This document shows positions 1-6,099 of a DNA stretch of 6,485 nt, one piece after another. Made by a program: the position numbers and the translations under genes. This DNA is from Spirochaetales bacterium (GTDB lineage Bacteria; Spirochaetota; Spirochaetia; Sphaerochaetales; Sphaerochaetaceae). Every line of letters begins with the position of its first letter. The stretch's first letter is position 1. The stretch covers positions 1-6,485 of the forward strand of contig JAGCUM010000213.1 of the NCBI GenBank assembly GCA_017962865.1. The letters run 5' to 3'. The notes below the pieces were generated by a model. The model was given only the letters and a program-made list of their open reading frames with translations. It searched no databases and was not told the origin of the DNA.

Positions 1-940
1 AACCCTTGGCCGGTCTCTGGTATGTTGCACCTGCAGATGAACCGATTGACATGTAGCTTGTTACGCCTGTTGTGGAGGTGAACAGACCTGATGTGTATGC
101 ACCGTAGAGCTTCTGTGTTGTGAGATAACCCTTCTGGTACCAGTCTCTGAACATCTTCACGAATGCCTGGTTCTGTGCGTTGTCGAACAGATAGTGGGGA
201 GCTGTTGCACTTGTGTAGGGGCTCTTGTACTGCTCGCACATGGTGATGAACCAGTTGGACTCCGAGTCATATCCGAGAGGGATGGAATTCGGATCGATGG
301 CCTTGATCTGTGCGCAGACCTGCTCCATCTCTGCCCATGTTGTGGGAACCTTGATTCCGTTGGCATCGAAGAAGCTCTTGTTGTAGTACAGGACTTCTGT
401 GGACTTCGAGAGAGGCATTGTGTACATCAGACCGTCACCGAACTGCTTTCCTTCGTTGTAGTAGCCTTCGATGAAGTCAGCCTTCTGCTCTGCAGTGAGG
501 CCCAGGATCTCTGTTGTTCCGTCGGCTCTGGTAACGGGGATGGTGCTGTCGATGAGATTGTCCAGCGTGGCGACTGCGCCGGCCAGGTTGTAGAGGGCAA
601 CGTGGTCAGGATAGCAGTATGCGAGGTTCGGCTGGCTTCCTACGACGATTTCTGTACTGATCTGGTCTCTGACATCATCGTATGAACCGACCTGAGTCCA
701 CTGAACATGGATGTTCGGATAGAGCTGGTTGAACTCCGCGATGTAATCATCGAGAACAGTGTTCAGGTTGGTACCCATGGTGTGGTAGAAGGTGATAGTG
801 ACGTCGCTTCCGTCATATCCCTCGACCGGAACCTGGAATGCGCCGGCAGAAGCAGCCTTGGGGCTCTCTTCGTCACCGTTTGCGAAAACCATCATCAACG
901 CTCCGATGAGAAGCATTGCAACTAGAAGTGTTTTCTTCAT
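1..940 (-). CDS. ABC importer solute-binding protein, UgpB-like (family 1), 3' end missing
   Basis: Reading the minus strand from the ATG at 940 gives an open frame to the window edge, 313 residues with no stop; family members are usually about 400-450 residues, so roughly the last quarter is missing. The protein starts MKKTLLVAMLL, a typical signal peptide ending near VFA-NG (residues 18-22). There is no cysteine there, so it looks like a signal-peptidase-I substrate and not a classical lipoprotein. An acidic linker follows, then ITFYHTMG (about 48-55), which resembles the FWHSM start of mature UgpB, and later STEVLYYNKSFF, the hinge-region motif conserved in UgpB/MalE-like proteins, followed by TTWAEM. 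It would capture a sugar or glycerol-phosphate-type ligand in the periplasm and deliver it to the two permeases encoded just upstream. The start is supported by AAAGGAG at 947-953, six bases from the ATG. Family assignment is firm; the ligand is unknown. Confidence 0.93.
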   Translation of the reverse strand, partial: MKKTLLVAMLLIGALMMVFANGDEESPKAASAGAFQVPVEGYDGSDVTITFYHTMGTNLNTVLDDYIAEFNQLYPNIHVQWTQVGSYDDVRDQISTEIVVGSQPNLAYCYPDHVALYNLAGAVATLDNLIDSTIPVTRADGTTEILGLTAEQKADFIEGYYNEGKQFGDGLMYTMPLSKSTEVLYYNKSFFDANGIKVPTTWAEMEQVCAQIKAIDPNSIPLGYDSESNWFITMCEQYKSPYTSATAPHYLFDNAQNQAFVKMFRDWYQKGYLTTQKLYGAYTSGLFTSTTGVTSYMSIGSSAGATYQRPAKG

Positions 941-979
941 GTTTTTCTCCTTTCTATGTATAGACTTAAAAGTCCATCG
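941..979 (-). promoter_or_regulatory. Spacer between permease and binding-protein genes: strong RBS and small inverted repeat
   Basis: This is the longest gap among the four importer genes. It holds a strong ribosome binding site (AAAGGAG, 947-953) for the binding protein. Next to it is an imperfect 18-base inverted repeat at 960-977 (plus strand ATAGACTT-AA-AAGTCCAT, one mismatched pair). As RNA it would give only a weak short hairpin, with no U-tract, so it is not a convincing terminator. It could be an operator half-site pair or an mRNA processing or stabilising element that raises binding-protein output, but that is conjecture. Confidence 0.3.
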
Positions 980-1870
980 TTAGCCTTTGATTCCACTGCG
1001 GGAAACACCCTTCATAATATACTTGCGCAGGAAGATGAACACCATGAACAGCGGTGCCGAAACCAGGGCAACGGCAGCCATCTGCACGGGATAGTTTACG
1101 TCTCCCGTGGTGTCCTTGAAGGCATTGCGCAATCCGTTCGTGACCATTCTGTGAGCTGCGTCGTTGGCAACCAGTCTCGGCCAGATGTAGGAGTTCCACG
1201 CTCCCATCATCTTCAGGATGGTGATCGATATCAGCGTGGGCAGCGAAAGCGGGATCATGACCTTGCACAGGTACTTGAAATCGCTTGTGCCGTCGACCTT
1301 GGCAGCCAGATACAGCTCGTTCGGGATCTGCAGGAAGTTCTGCCTGAGCAGGTAGATGTAGAAGACGCTGACCAGGAACGGAACGATCAGAACCGTGTAG
1401 GTGTTGATCCATCCGAGGTTGGTGACCGTGCTGTAGTTGGTAATCGTGAAAAGCTCACCGGGGATCATCATGGTTGCAAGCAGGCCTGCGAACAGAATGT
1501 TCTTGCCCTTGAACTCAAGCCTTGCGAAGGCGAAGGCCGAGAGGATCGTGATGATCAGGGAGAGGATCGTGGATACGATTCCGACATAGAGTGTATTCAG
1601 GAACAGTCTGCCTAGGTTTGCCGTCGTAAAGGCATCGGCATAGTTGCTGAACATGATCTTAGACGGGAAAAACGTGGGCACGCTGAGACGGTACTCGGTA
1701 AGCGTCTTGAGGGATGAGATTATCATCCAGTAGAACGGGAAGAGCACTATCACGCCCATCAGGATCAGGAACAGGTAGACGAGAACCTTGAACACATATC
1801 CCAGCAACAGCTGCTTGGAGGTCTCTTTCTGCATGTCTTTTTCATGCATTATCTCAATGCGTTCTGCCAT
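980..1870 (-). CDS. ugpE: ABC importer permease, MalG/UgpE type
   Basis: This 296-residue inner-membrane protein is the second permease of a CUT1 (carbohydrate uptake 1) importer. Six hydrophobic spans are visible, at about 27-50, 92-117, 126-146, 158-176, 208-228 and 264-283. The cytoplasmic EAA loop at about 185-211 (ELYLAAKVDGTS followed by MIPLSLP) docks on the ATPase. The C-terminus GVSRSGIKG matches the G-x-x-x-GGxKG tail conserved in MalG-type permeases, which shows that the 3' end is intact. The start ATG at 1870 has GAGGAGG (1876-1882) five bases upstream, and this SD overlaps the TGA of the preceding permease gene, suggesting translational coupling. An internal Met at residue 8 is less well placed. 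The N-terminal 20 residues are charged and cytoplasmic. Family assignment is firm; the gene symbol is family-level only, because the substrate is not proven. Confidence 0.95.
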   Translation of the reverse strand: MAERIEIMHEKDMQKETSKQLLLGYVFKVLVYLFLILMGVIVLFPFYWMIISSLKTLTEYRLSVPTFFPSKIMFSNYADAFTTANLGRLFLNTLYVGIVSTILSLIITILSAFAFARLEFKGKNILFAGLLATMMIPGELFTITNYSTVTNLGWINTYTVLIVPFLVSVFYIYLLRQNFLQIPNELYLAAKVDGTSDFKYLCKVMIPLSLPTLISITILKMMGAWNSYIWPRLVANDAAHRMVTNGLRNAFKDTTGDVNYPVQMAAVALVSAPLFMVFIFLRKYIMKGVSRSGIKG

Positions 1871-1880
1871 GTAGACCTCC

Positions 1881-2840
1881 TCAATAGTGGACTCTCTTCT
1901 TGCTCACATAGAGCTGAAGAAGAGTTACCACCAGAATCAGGGCGAAGAGAATCAGTGCCGCGGCACTTGCCCTACCCTGGCTGTTGGTGGAAAGCGAATC
2001 GTAGATGAATCCGACCATGGTGTTCAGTCTGCCCTTGTCGTCGGCAGGACCCATGGACTCGCCGAAGATACCGACGATGCTGGTGTATTCCTTGAAGCCT
2101 CCGATGAATCCGGTGATGACCACGTAGACGATCATCGGTGACAGAAGAGGTACCGTGATTCTCCTGAAGATCCTGCCTCTGGAAGTTCCGTCGACCTTGG
2201 CGGCATCGTAATACTGCTTGTTGACGCTCTGAAGTCCTCCCAGAAGGATGAGGATCTTGAACGGAAGAGCGTTCCAGACGATGTAGATGACCATGACCGT
2301 GATGTTGGCGGCATAGGTGGATCCGTAGTTGATCCAGTTGACCGGCTTGCCGCCGAAGAACTGAATGATGTTGTTGATGATACCTGCGGTGACTATCAGC
2401 TCGTTTTCGGTGCCGTAGAAGCTTCCGACGATGTTGAACATAGCTGCGAAGACCATTCCGATGGCGATGGAGTTGGTCACGTACGGCAGGAAGAAGACCG
2501 TCTGTAGGAACTTCTGCAGGCCCTTGATGGAGTTCAGGGCAACCGAAATCAGAAGAGCGAGAATCGTCGAGATGGGAACCGTCAGGAAGCAGATCAGGAC
2601 GGTGTTCTTCATGCACTGGAGGAACCTCTTGTACTGCAGGACCTTGGTGAAGTTGCCCAGACCTAACTTGAATGTGGTTCCGCCTACGGACTTCAGGCCG
2701 CTGTAGTTCTCAAGGAACGCCATGCGCACCGTGTTTATGATAGGCCAGACCGTGAACACCAGAAGAAGTGCTATGGCCGGGGCCAGATAGATCCAGGCTT
2801 TCCAGGGATGCCTGCTTTCAACCATGCTGTTGTTTGCCAT
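1881..2840 (-). CDS. ugpA: ABC importer permease, MalF/UgpA type
   Basis: This 319-residue inner-membrane protein is the first permease of the importer and should pair with the MalG-type protein encoded 10 bases downstream. Hydrophobic spans lie at about 15-36, 78-102, 112-136, 178-202, 232-252 and 290-312. The opening WKAWIYLAPAIALLL and the second-span region FLPYVTNSIAIGMVF are typical of UgpA/LacF-like permeases. The EAA loop is at about 210-235 (YYDAAKVDGTS, then ITVPLLSP) and contacts the ATPase. Like other short MalF homologues it lacks the large periplasmic domain of E. coli MalF. A moderately long periplasmic loop (about 137-178) lies before the fourth span. The start ATG at 2840 has AAGGAG (2846-2851) five bases upstream, and this SD overlaps the TAA stop of the ATPase gene, a tight coupling signal. 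Family is certain; substrate is unknown, so the symbol is by similarity. Confidence 0.95.
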   Translation of the reverse strand: MANNSMVESRHPWKAWIYLAPAIALLLVFTVWPIINTVRMAFLENYSGLKSVGGTTFKLGLGNFTKVLQYKRFLQCMKNTVLICFLTVPISTILALLISVALNSIKGLQKFLQTVFFLPYVTNSIAIGMVFAAMFNIVGSFYGTENELIVTAGIINNIIQFFGGKPVNWINYGSTYAANITVMVIYIVWNALPFKILILLGGLQSVNKQYYDAAKVDGTSRGRIFRRITVPLLSPMIVYVVITGFIGGFKEYTSIVGIFGESMGPADDKGRLNTMVGFIYDSLSTNSQGRASAAALILFALILVVTLLQLYVSKKRVHY

Positions 2841-2849
2841 GAGCTCTCC

Positions 2850-3971
2850 TTACCTGGGCACTTCGGTCGGCGTCTGACCGTCGAGATAGATTCTCTCCTC
2901 GGTTTCTTTGTCGAAGAGGAATACCTTGTTGGGCTTGAGTGTGAAGCGGACTGTCTCGGCTTCCGAATCGATGAGGTTGTCCGCATCGATGATTGCACGG
3001 ATGATCGGATTTGCTGAAGCCTCGTTCGTGGCCACGATACTTACATCGCGACCCATGACCTCGACGTTCTGAAGTTTGCATGAGAACGGACCGTCTTCAT
3101 TGAGGATGAAGCCTTCCGGCCTGACTCCCACAAAGACCCTGCAGTCCGATACTCCTGCAGCATCCAGAACTTCCTCTTCTCCGATATAGAGCTTGCCGCC
3201 CTTCACTTCTCCGCTGAAAACATTGATCGGCGGAGTTCCGAGGAACTTGGCGACAAAGAGGTTGGCCGGGCTGTTGTAGACATCCTGGGGCTTTCCGATC
3301 TGCTGGACAACGCCGAGCTTCATAACGACGATCATATCGGAGATGCTCATTGCCTCTTCCTGGTCGTGTGTGACGAACACAGTCGTGATCTTGGTCTCTT
3401 TCTGGATTCTCTTGATCTCCTCTCTTGTCTGGAGTCTGAGTCTGGCATCCAGGTTCGAGAGAGGCTCGTCCAGAAGGAGGACTCTGGACATCTTTACCAG
3501 GGCTCTGGCGATTGCGACTCTCTGCTGCTGGCCTCCGGAAAGCTCGCTGGGCTTGCGCTCCATGAGCTCATCAATCTGAACGATCTTGGCGCACTCATAA
3601 GCTCTCTCCAGCATCTGCTCCTTGGAAAGCTTGTCGGCTCCCTTGAGGTTCTGCAGCGGGAACATGATGTTCTGTTTTACGGTCATGTGCGGATACAGGG
3701 CATAGTTCTGGAAAACAAGGCCTACTCCCCTGTTCTCGGGCGGAAGCTGCGTCACATCGTCATTGCCGAAGAAAATCTTTCCGCTTGTCGGTTTCTGCAG
3801 ACCGCAGATCATGTAGAGCGTGGTGCTCTTTCCGCAGCCGGAAGGCCCGAGCAAACCAACCAGTTTGCCGTCAGGGATGGTGAACGTGAAGTTATTGACC
3901 GCAATAACGTCCGTTTTTGTCTTGTCTCTGTTCGGAAAAGCCTTTGTCAGATTCTGTAGCTCTACTTTCAT
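2850..3971 (-). CDS. ugpC: ABC importer ATPase, UgpC/MalK type
   Basis: This 373-residue cytoplasmic ATPase acts as a homodimer and drives the importer. All catalytic elements are present: Walker A GPSGCGKST (42-50), Q-loop Gln88 in VFQNYALYPHMTV, signature LSGGQQQR (144-151), Walker B VLLLDE (164-169), D-loop SNLDA (172-176) and switch His202 in VTHDQEEA. After about residue 235 comes the MalK/UgpC C-terminal OB-fold (TOBE) extension, including GVRPEGF (around 290), which in relatives serves regulation and dimer contacts. The length is normal for the family. The start ATG at 3971 has AAAAGGG (3979-3985) seven bases upstream. It lies 30 bases after the RDD gene and just before the two permease genes, so it is probably dedicated to this importer. 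MalK and UgpC cannot be told apart reliably by sequence, so the symbol is family-level. Confidence 0.96.
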   Translation of the reverse strand: MKVELQNLTKAFPNRDKTKTDVIAVNNFTFTIPDGKLVGLLGPSGCGKSTTLYMICGLQKPTSGKIFFGNDDVTQLPPENRGVGLVFQNYALYPHMTVKQNIMFPLQNLKGADKLSKEQMLERAYECAKIVQIDELMERKPSELSGGQQQRVAIARALVKMSRVLLLDEPLSNLDARLRLQTREEIKRIQKETKITTVFVTHDQEEAMSISDMIVVMKLGVVQQIGKPQDVYNSPANLFVAKFLGTPPINVFSGEVKGGKLYIGEEEVLDAAGVSDCRVFVGVRPEGFILNEDGPFSCKLQNVEVMGRDVSIVATNEASANPIIRAIIDADNLIDSEAETVRFTLKPNKVFLFDKETEERIYLDGQTPTEVPR

Positions 3972-4001
3972 ACCCTTACCCTTTTGTTCTAGATTTGGTT
4001 A

Positions 4002-4787
4002 TCAATATGGACTTCTGGCCGCTTCCTCGGCAGCCTTCTTTGTCTTGTATTCAATCATCGCTTTCTCGCTGTCAAATATCATCTGACTTGCAAGATCCAC
4101 CACCACGCAGTCGGAAACCATGTCGTGTATCATCGAATTGGTCTTTGTCATGGTCACCATCACGATCTGGATTATCAGCAGCGCAAGAACCACGAGGGGC
4201 CCGAAAAGTCCCACACCCGGCATGACACCGATGGCATGGAAGATAATCATCATGACCACCAGCACCGGAATCATCGTCTCCACCACATATTTGCCCAGAA
4301 ACGTCCTGATAAAGAGCGAGATTCCGCGGACTTTCACCCCGTTGGTGCGCATCACACCCAGTCCGAACACCTTCTTGCCCACGGTCTGCCCGTTCTTGAG
4401 AATCAACGGCACAACGAACTCCAGAGCCAGAAAAGCAAGGAAGACCGATACCGATGTGATCGCCACGATCAGTCTGACGATGGCGCTGAGAGCATTCAAA
4501 ATCTCGACGTCCTCGTTCATGGCATTGACCGCAGCCTCATAGTTCTGCCGCTCTGCCGGTGTCAGGGCATCGAAATCTGCCTGCGAGACAATGCTCTCGA
4601 AGTCCACTCCGTACTGCTGTGCATAACGCTCTATGCCGTTTGAATAAGTGTCGCTGTATGTGTTGTAGTCGAATATTGCCGAGATGCCGAAAGCAAAACC
4701 CACGGCCATGCTGACGAGAAGAATTCCGTCTAGTAGAAACGCAGAAGCCCTCTTGAGAAGGCTTCCTTTCTGAAGATCATAAATCAC
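4002..4787 (-). CDS. RDD-family integral membrane protein with long acidic loop
   Basis: This 261-residue membrane protein carries the RDD-domain hallmarks: RASAFLLDG (13-21, with the conserved Arg13 and Asp20), KNGQTVGKKVFGL (131-143) and IHDMVSDCVVVD (220-231). Hydrophobic spans are at about 17-38, 101-130, 167-187 and 190-213. Between spans one and two is a strongly acidic segment of about 60 residues (about 39-98, roughly 12 Asp/Glu against 2 Arg), longer than the short loop usual in this family and probably extracytoplasmic. The tail (about 232-261) is charged and probably cytoplasmic. RDD proteins are poorly understood; some have been linked to ion transport. As first gene before the ABC importer, it may belong to the same operon. 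The start is taken as GTG at 4787, the only usual start codon between the in-frame TAA at 4797-4799 and Arg13. It lacks a properly spaced SD, so the start is less certain than the gene. Confidence 0.87.
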   Translation of the reverse strand: MIYDLQKGSLLKRASAFLLDGILLVSMAVGFAFGISAIFDYNTYSDTYSNGIERYAQQYGVDFESIVSQADFDALTPAERQNYEAAVNAMNEDVEILNALSAIVRLIVAITSVSVFLAFLALEFVVPLILKNGQTVGKKVFGLGVMRTNGVKVRGISLFIRTFLGKYVVETMIPVLVVMMIIFHAIGVMPGVGLFGPLVVLALLIIQIVMVTMTKTNSMIHDMVSDCVVVDLASQMIFDSEKAMIEYKTKKAAEEAARSPY

Positions 4788-4793
4788 CCCTAT

Positions 4794-4823
4794 ATCTTAC
4801 AATGTTTCGTGCGCGCAAAGCAA
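4794..4823 (-). promoter_or_regulatory. Candidate promoter for the RDD/ABC importer operon
   Basis: On the minus strand, TTGCTT (4818-4823, 3 of 6 to TTGACA) is followed after 18 bases by TAAGAT (4794-4799, 4 of 6 to TATAAT). Six bases separate the -10 from the GTG at 4787, so transcription could start at or next to the start codon. The match is modest and was made by eye. Confidence 0.3.
4797..4823 (-). other. Possible 8-codon leader ORF before the RDD gene
   Basis: A minus-strand AAGGAG (4832-4837) lies eight bases before a TTG codon at 4823. From there the frame reads eight codons (TTG then Leu-Cys-Ala-His-Glu-Thr-Leu) to a TAA at 4797-4799. It is in the same frame as the RDD gene and ends nine bases before its GTG. 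It could be a leader peptide allowing translational re-initiation, or the remnant of a longer RDD N-terminus cut by the TAA. It conflicts with the candidate promoter, which overlaps it; chance is quite possible. Confidence 0.2.
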
Positions 4824-4869
4824 TATCAATGCTCCTTAAGTGAGCCCTCTTTCCGCATGTCGGCTCCTG

Positions 4870-4898
4870 TTGCCACGTCAAGCCAAATGGTTTAGCCT
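4870..4898 (+). promoter_or_regulatory. Candidate promoter for the amino-acid permease gene
   Basis: TTGCCA (4870-4875, 5 of 6 to TTGACA) is followed after exactly 17 bases by TAGCCT (4893-4898). The latter keeps the T, A and final T that matter most in a -10 box. Seven bases then lead to the ATG at 4906, so the transcript could begin at the start codon. The -10 match is weak, so this is only a candidate. Confidence 0.3.
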
Positions 4899-4905
4899 AG
4901 AGGCC

Positions 4906-6084
4906 ATGGAAACCAATGAAAACGCAGTCGCAATCGAGAGCGAATCCAAGCTCACATTCTTCGAAGCCACAAGCATCATAGTGGGACACGGTGTCGGAAG
5001 CGGCATTCTGGCCGTACCCTACATCGCATCCAGAACATCCTGGCTGGACATACTGCTGATAGTGGCGATCGTCTACGCAATAAACCTGGTCATGCACCTG
5101 ATGATTGCGGAACTGTCGCTGAACAACGGCGGAAAGCAGTTCATAAAGTGCTTCGAGGTCGAACTCTTCAAGGGCAAACTCAAAAAGATATTCACGGCAT
5201 TCGCCTTTGCGATGCTGGGTCTGTCGGTCCTTCTGAACGTCAGCGGCTTCATCGCAGGAAGCGCTGCAGTCTTCACCACATGGTTCGGCTGGAACGCAAG
5301 AGTCGCAATGCTTGTCTACTATGTACTGGCCGCAAGCGTGGTCTTCATAGGAATGAAGGCAGTCGGAATCTGCGAGAAGATCGCGGTTTCGGCCATGGCA
5401 ATCGTCATCGGAATCCTGTTCGTTGCAACCCTTACCTCTCCCATGAGCGCCCTGCCCACCAAACTGGTGGCCTCGCAGAACCTTCTGGCCCTCTACGGAG
5501 GCGTTTCGTTCTCTCTTTCTGCGGTCATGAGCGTACCGCAGACGGTCAAGGGCCTTCAGGGCGATGTGAAGAAGATCCGTGCCTCCATCATCGCAGGTAC
5601 GGGTTTCAACGTATTCCTGCTGCTTCTGGTGACCTTCATGACCTTGCTGGGAGCCGGAAGCTCCATTACACAGAACGGCGCCCTCGTCGACCTTTCTGCC
5701 CACCTCGGCGGCTGGGTTTCCATCGTCGGTTACCTTTTTTCCCTGCTTGCCCTATCCACTTCCCTTTGGGCAAACACGCTGAATCTGCGCGATATCGTCC
5801 ATGAGCAGACCAAGATCGGTCTCAGACCCAGCTGGGTGATCGCCTCGGTGCCCTCACTGATCCTGGCCCTCATCGGAATCCAGAGCTTCGTGGGATTCAC
5901 CCGTCTGGCGGGAATAATCCAGGTGCTCACCGGCATAGGCATAATTCTGGCCTACAACAGATCCCGCAAGGAGAAGAATCTCGAATCTCCCATCTGCGGG
6001 GTGTTCGGAAAGCTGCCGTTCCAGATAATAGTGGTCATCGGTTCCCTGCTGGCCACGGTCGGATCGGTTCTCAAAGTTCTTTGA
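4906..6084 (+). CDS. Amino-acid permease, HAAAP/APC superfamily
   Basis: This 392-residue inner-membrane transporter has about eleven hydrophobic spans from residue 20 to the C-terminus. The first span contains IVGHGVGSGILAVPY (25-39), the glycine-rich unwound-helix motif of amino-acid/polyamine/organocation carriers, in the form typical of the aromatic amino acid permease branch (HAAAP, PF03222/PF01490-like). AELSLNNGG (68-76) after the second span fits the same group. It probably imports an amino acid with protons or sodium; the substrate cannot be told. The frame is open upstream to a GTG at 4840, but those 22 extra residues (SPLSACRLLLPRQ and so on) look like translated intergenic DNA. 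The ATG at 4906, giving METNENAVAI, fits the usual short polar N-terminus. AGAGG at 4899-4903 lies only two bases from that ATG, too close for a normal SD. A thioesterase gene follows 15 bases downstream. Confidence 0.88.
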   Translation: METNENAVAIESESKLTFFEATSIIVGHGVGSGILAVPYIASRTSWLDILLIVAIVYAINLVMHLMIAELSLNNGGKQFIKCFEVELFKGKLKKIFTAFAFAMLGLSVLLNVSGFIAGSAAVFTTWFGWNARVAMLVYYVLAASVVFIGMKAVGICEKIAVSAMAIVIGILFVATLTSPMSALPTKLVASQNLLALYGGVSFSLSAVMSVPQTVKGLQGDVKKIRASIIAGTGFNVFLLLLVTFMTLLGAGSSITQNGALVDLSAHLGGWVSIVGYLFSLLALSTSLWANTLNLRDIVHEQTKIGLRPSWVIASVPSLILALIGIQSFVGFTRLAGIIQVLTGIGIILAYNRSRKEKNLESPICGVFGKLPFQIIVVIGSLLATVGSVLKVL

Positions 6085-6099
6085 TCATCGGAGGATCAG

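Larger units (their letters stand above)
4788..4905. promoter_or_regulatory. Divergent intergenic promoter region
   Basis: This 118-base non-coding stretch separates the leftward RDD/ABC importer operon from the rightward permease/thioesterase pair, so it must hold both promoters unless transcription comes from further away. Visible elements are the 8-base palindrome TGCGCGCA (4810-4817), a CTTAAG palindrome (4835-4840), a minus-strand AAGGAG SD-like site (4832-4837), and the candidate promoters listed separately. No terminator-like hairpin with a T-run is present. A regulator binding here could control both gene sets, but no clear operator is recognised. Confidence 0.7.

Noticed and set aside
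960..977. Inverted repeat considered as a transcription terminator
   Set aside because: The stem is short, has a mismatch and a tiny loop, and no T-run follows; it sits between two genes of the same importer.
956..1615. Plus-strand open frame of 219 codons antisense to the MalG/UgpE-type permease gene
   Set aside because: The permease on the other strand has full family motifs; the antisense product is rich in Arg/Gln/Asp/His with no recognisable domain, as expected of a shadow frame.
1290..2201. Shared 14-base string (CCGTCGACCTTGGC) at 1290-1303 and 2188-2201 considered as a repeat
   Set aside because: It encodes the same AAKVDG part of the EAA loop in the two homologous permeases, so it is explained by protein conservation.
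4810..4817. TGCGCGCA palindrome considered as an operator
   Set aside because: Eight bases with no extension of symmetry on either side is too short to separate from chance.
4840..4905. Upstream GTG start extending the amino-acid permease by 22 residues
   Set aside because: No SD precedes the GTG, the extra residues do not look like a permease N-terminus, and the frame is probably open there by chance.
4897..5703. Minus-strand open frame of 268 codons antisense to the amino-acid permease gene
   Set aside because: The product is rich in Cys, His, Asp and Gln, with no domain or SD, and it mirrors the codon bias of the real permease on the plus strand.
5148..5804. Plus-strand open frame of 218 codons inside the amino-acid permease gene
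   Set aside because: It is a frame-shifted reading of a well-supported membrane protein gene, and its product is Arg-rich and low in hydrophobic spans.
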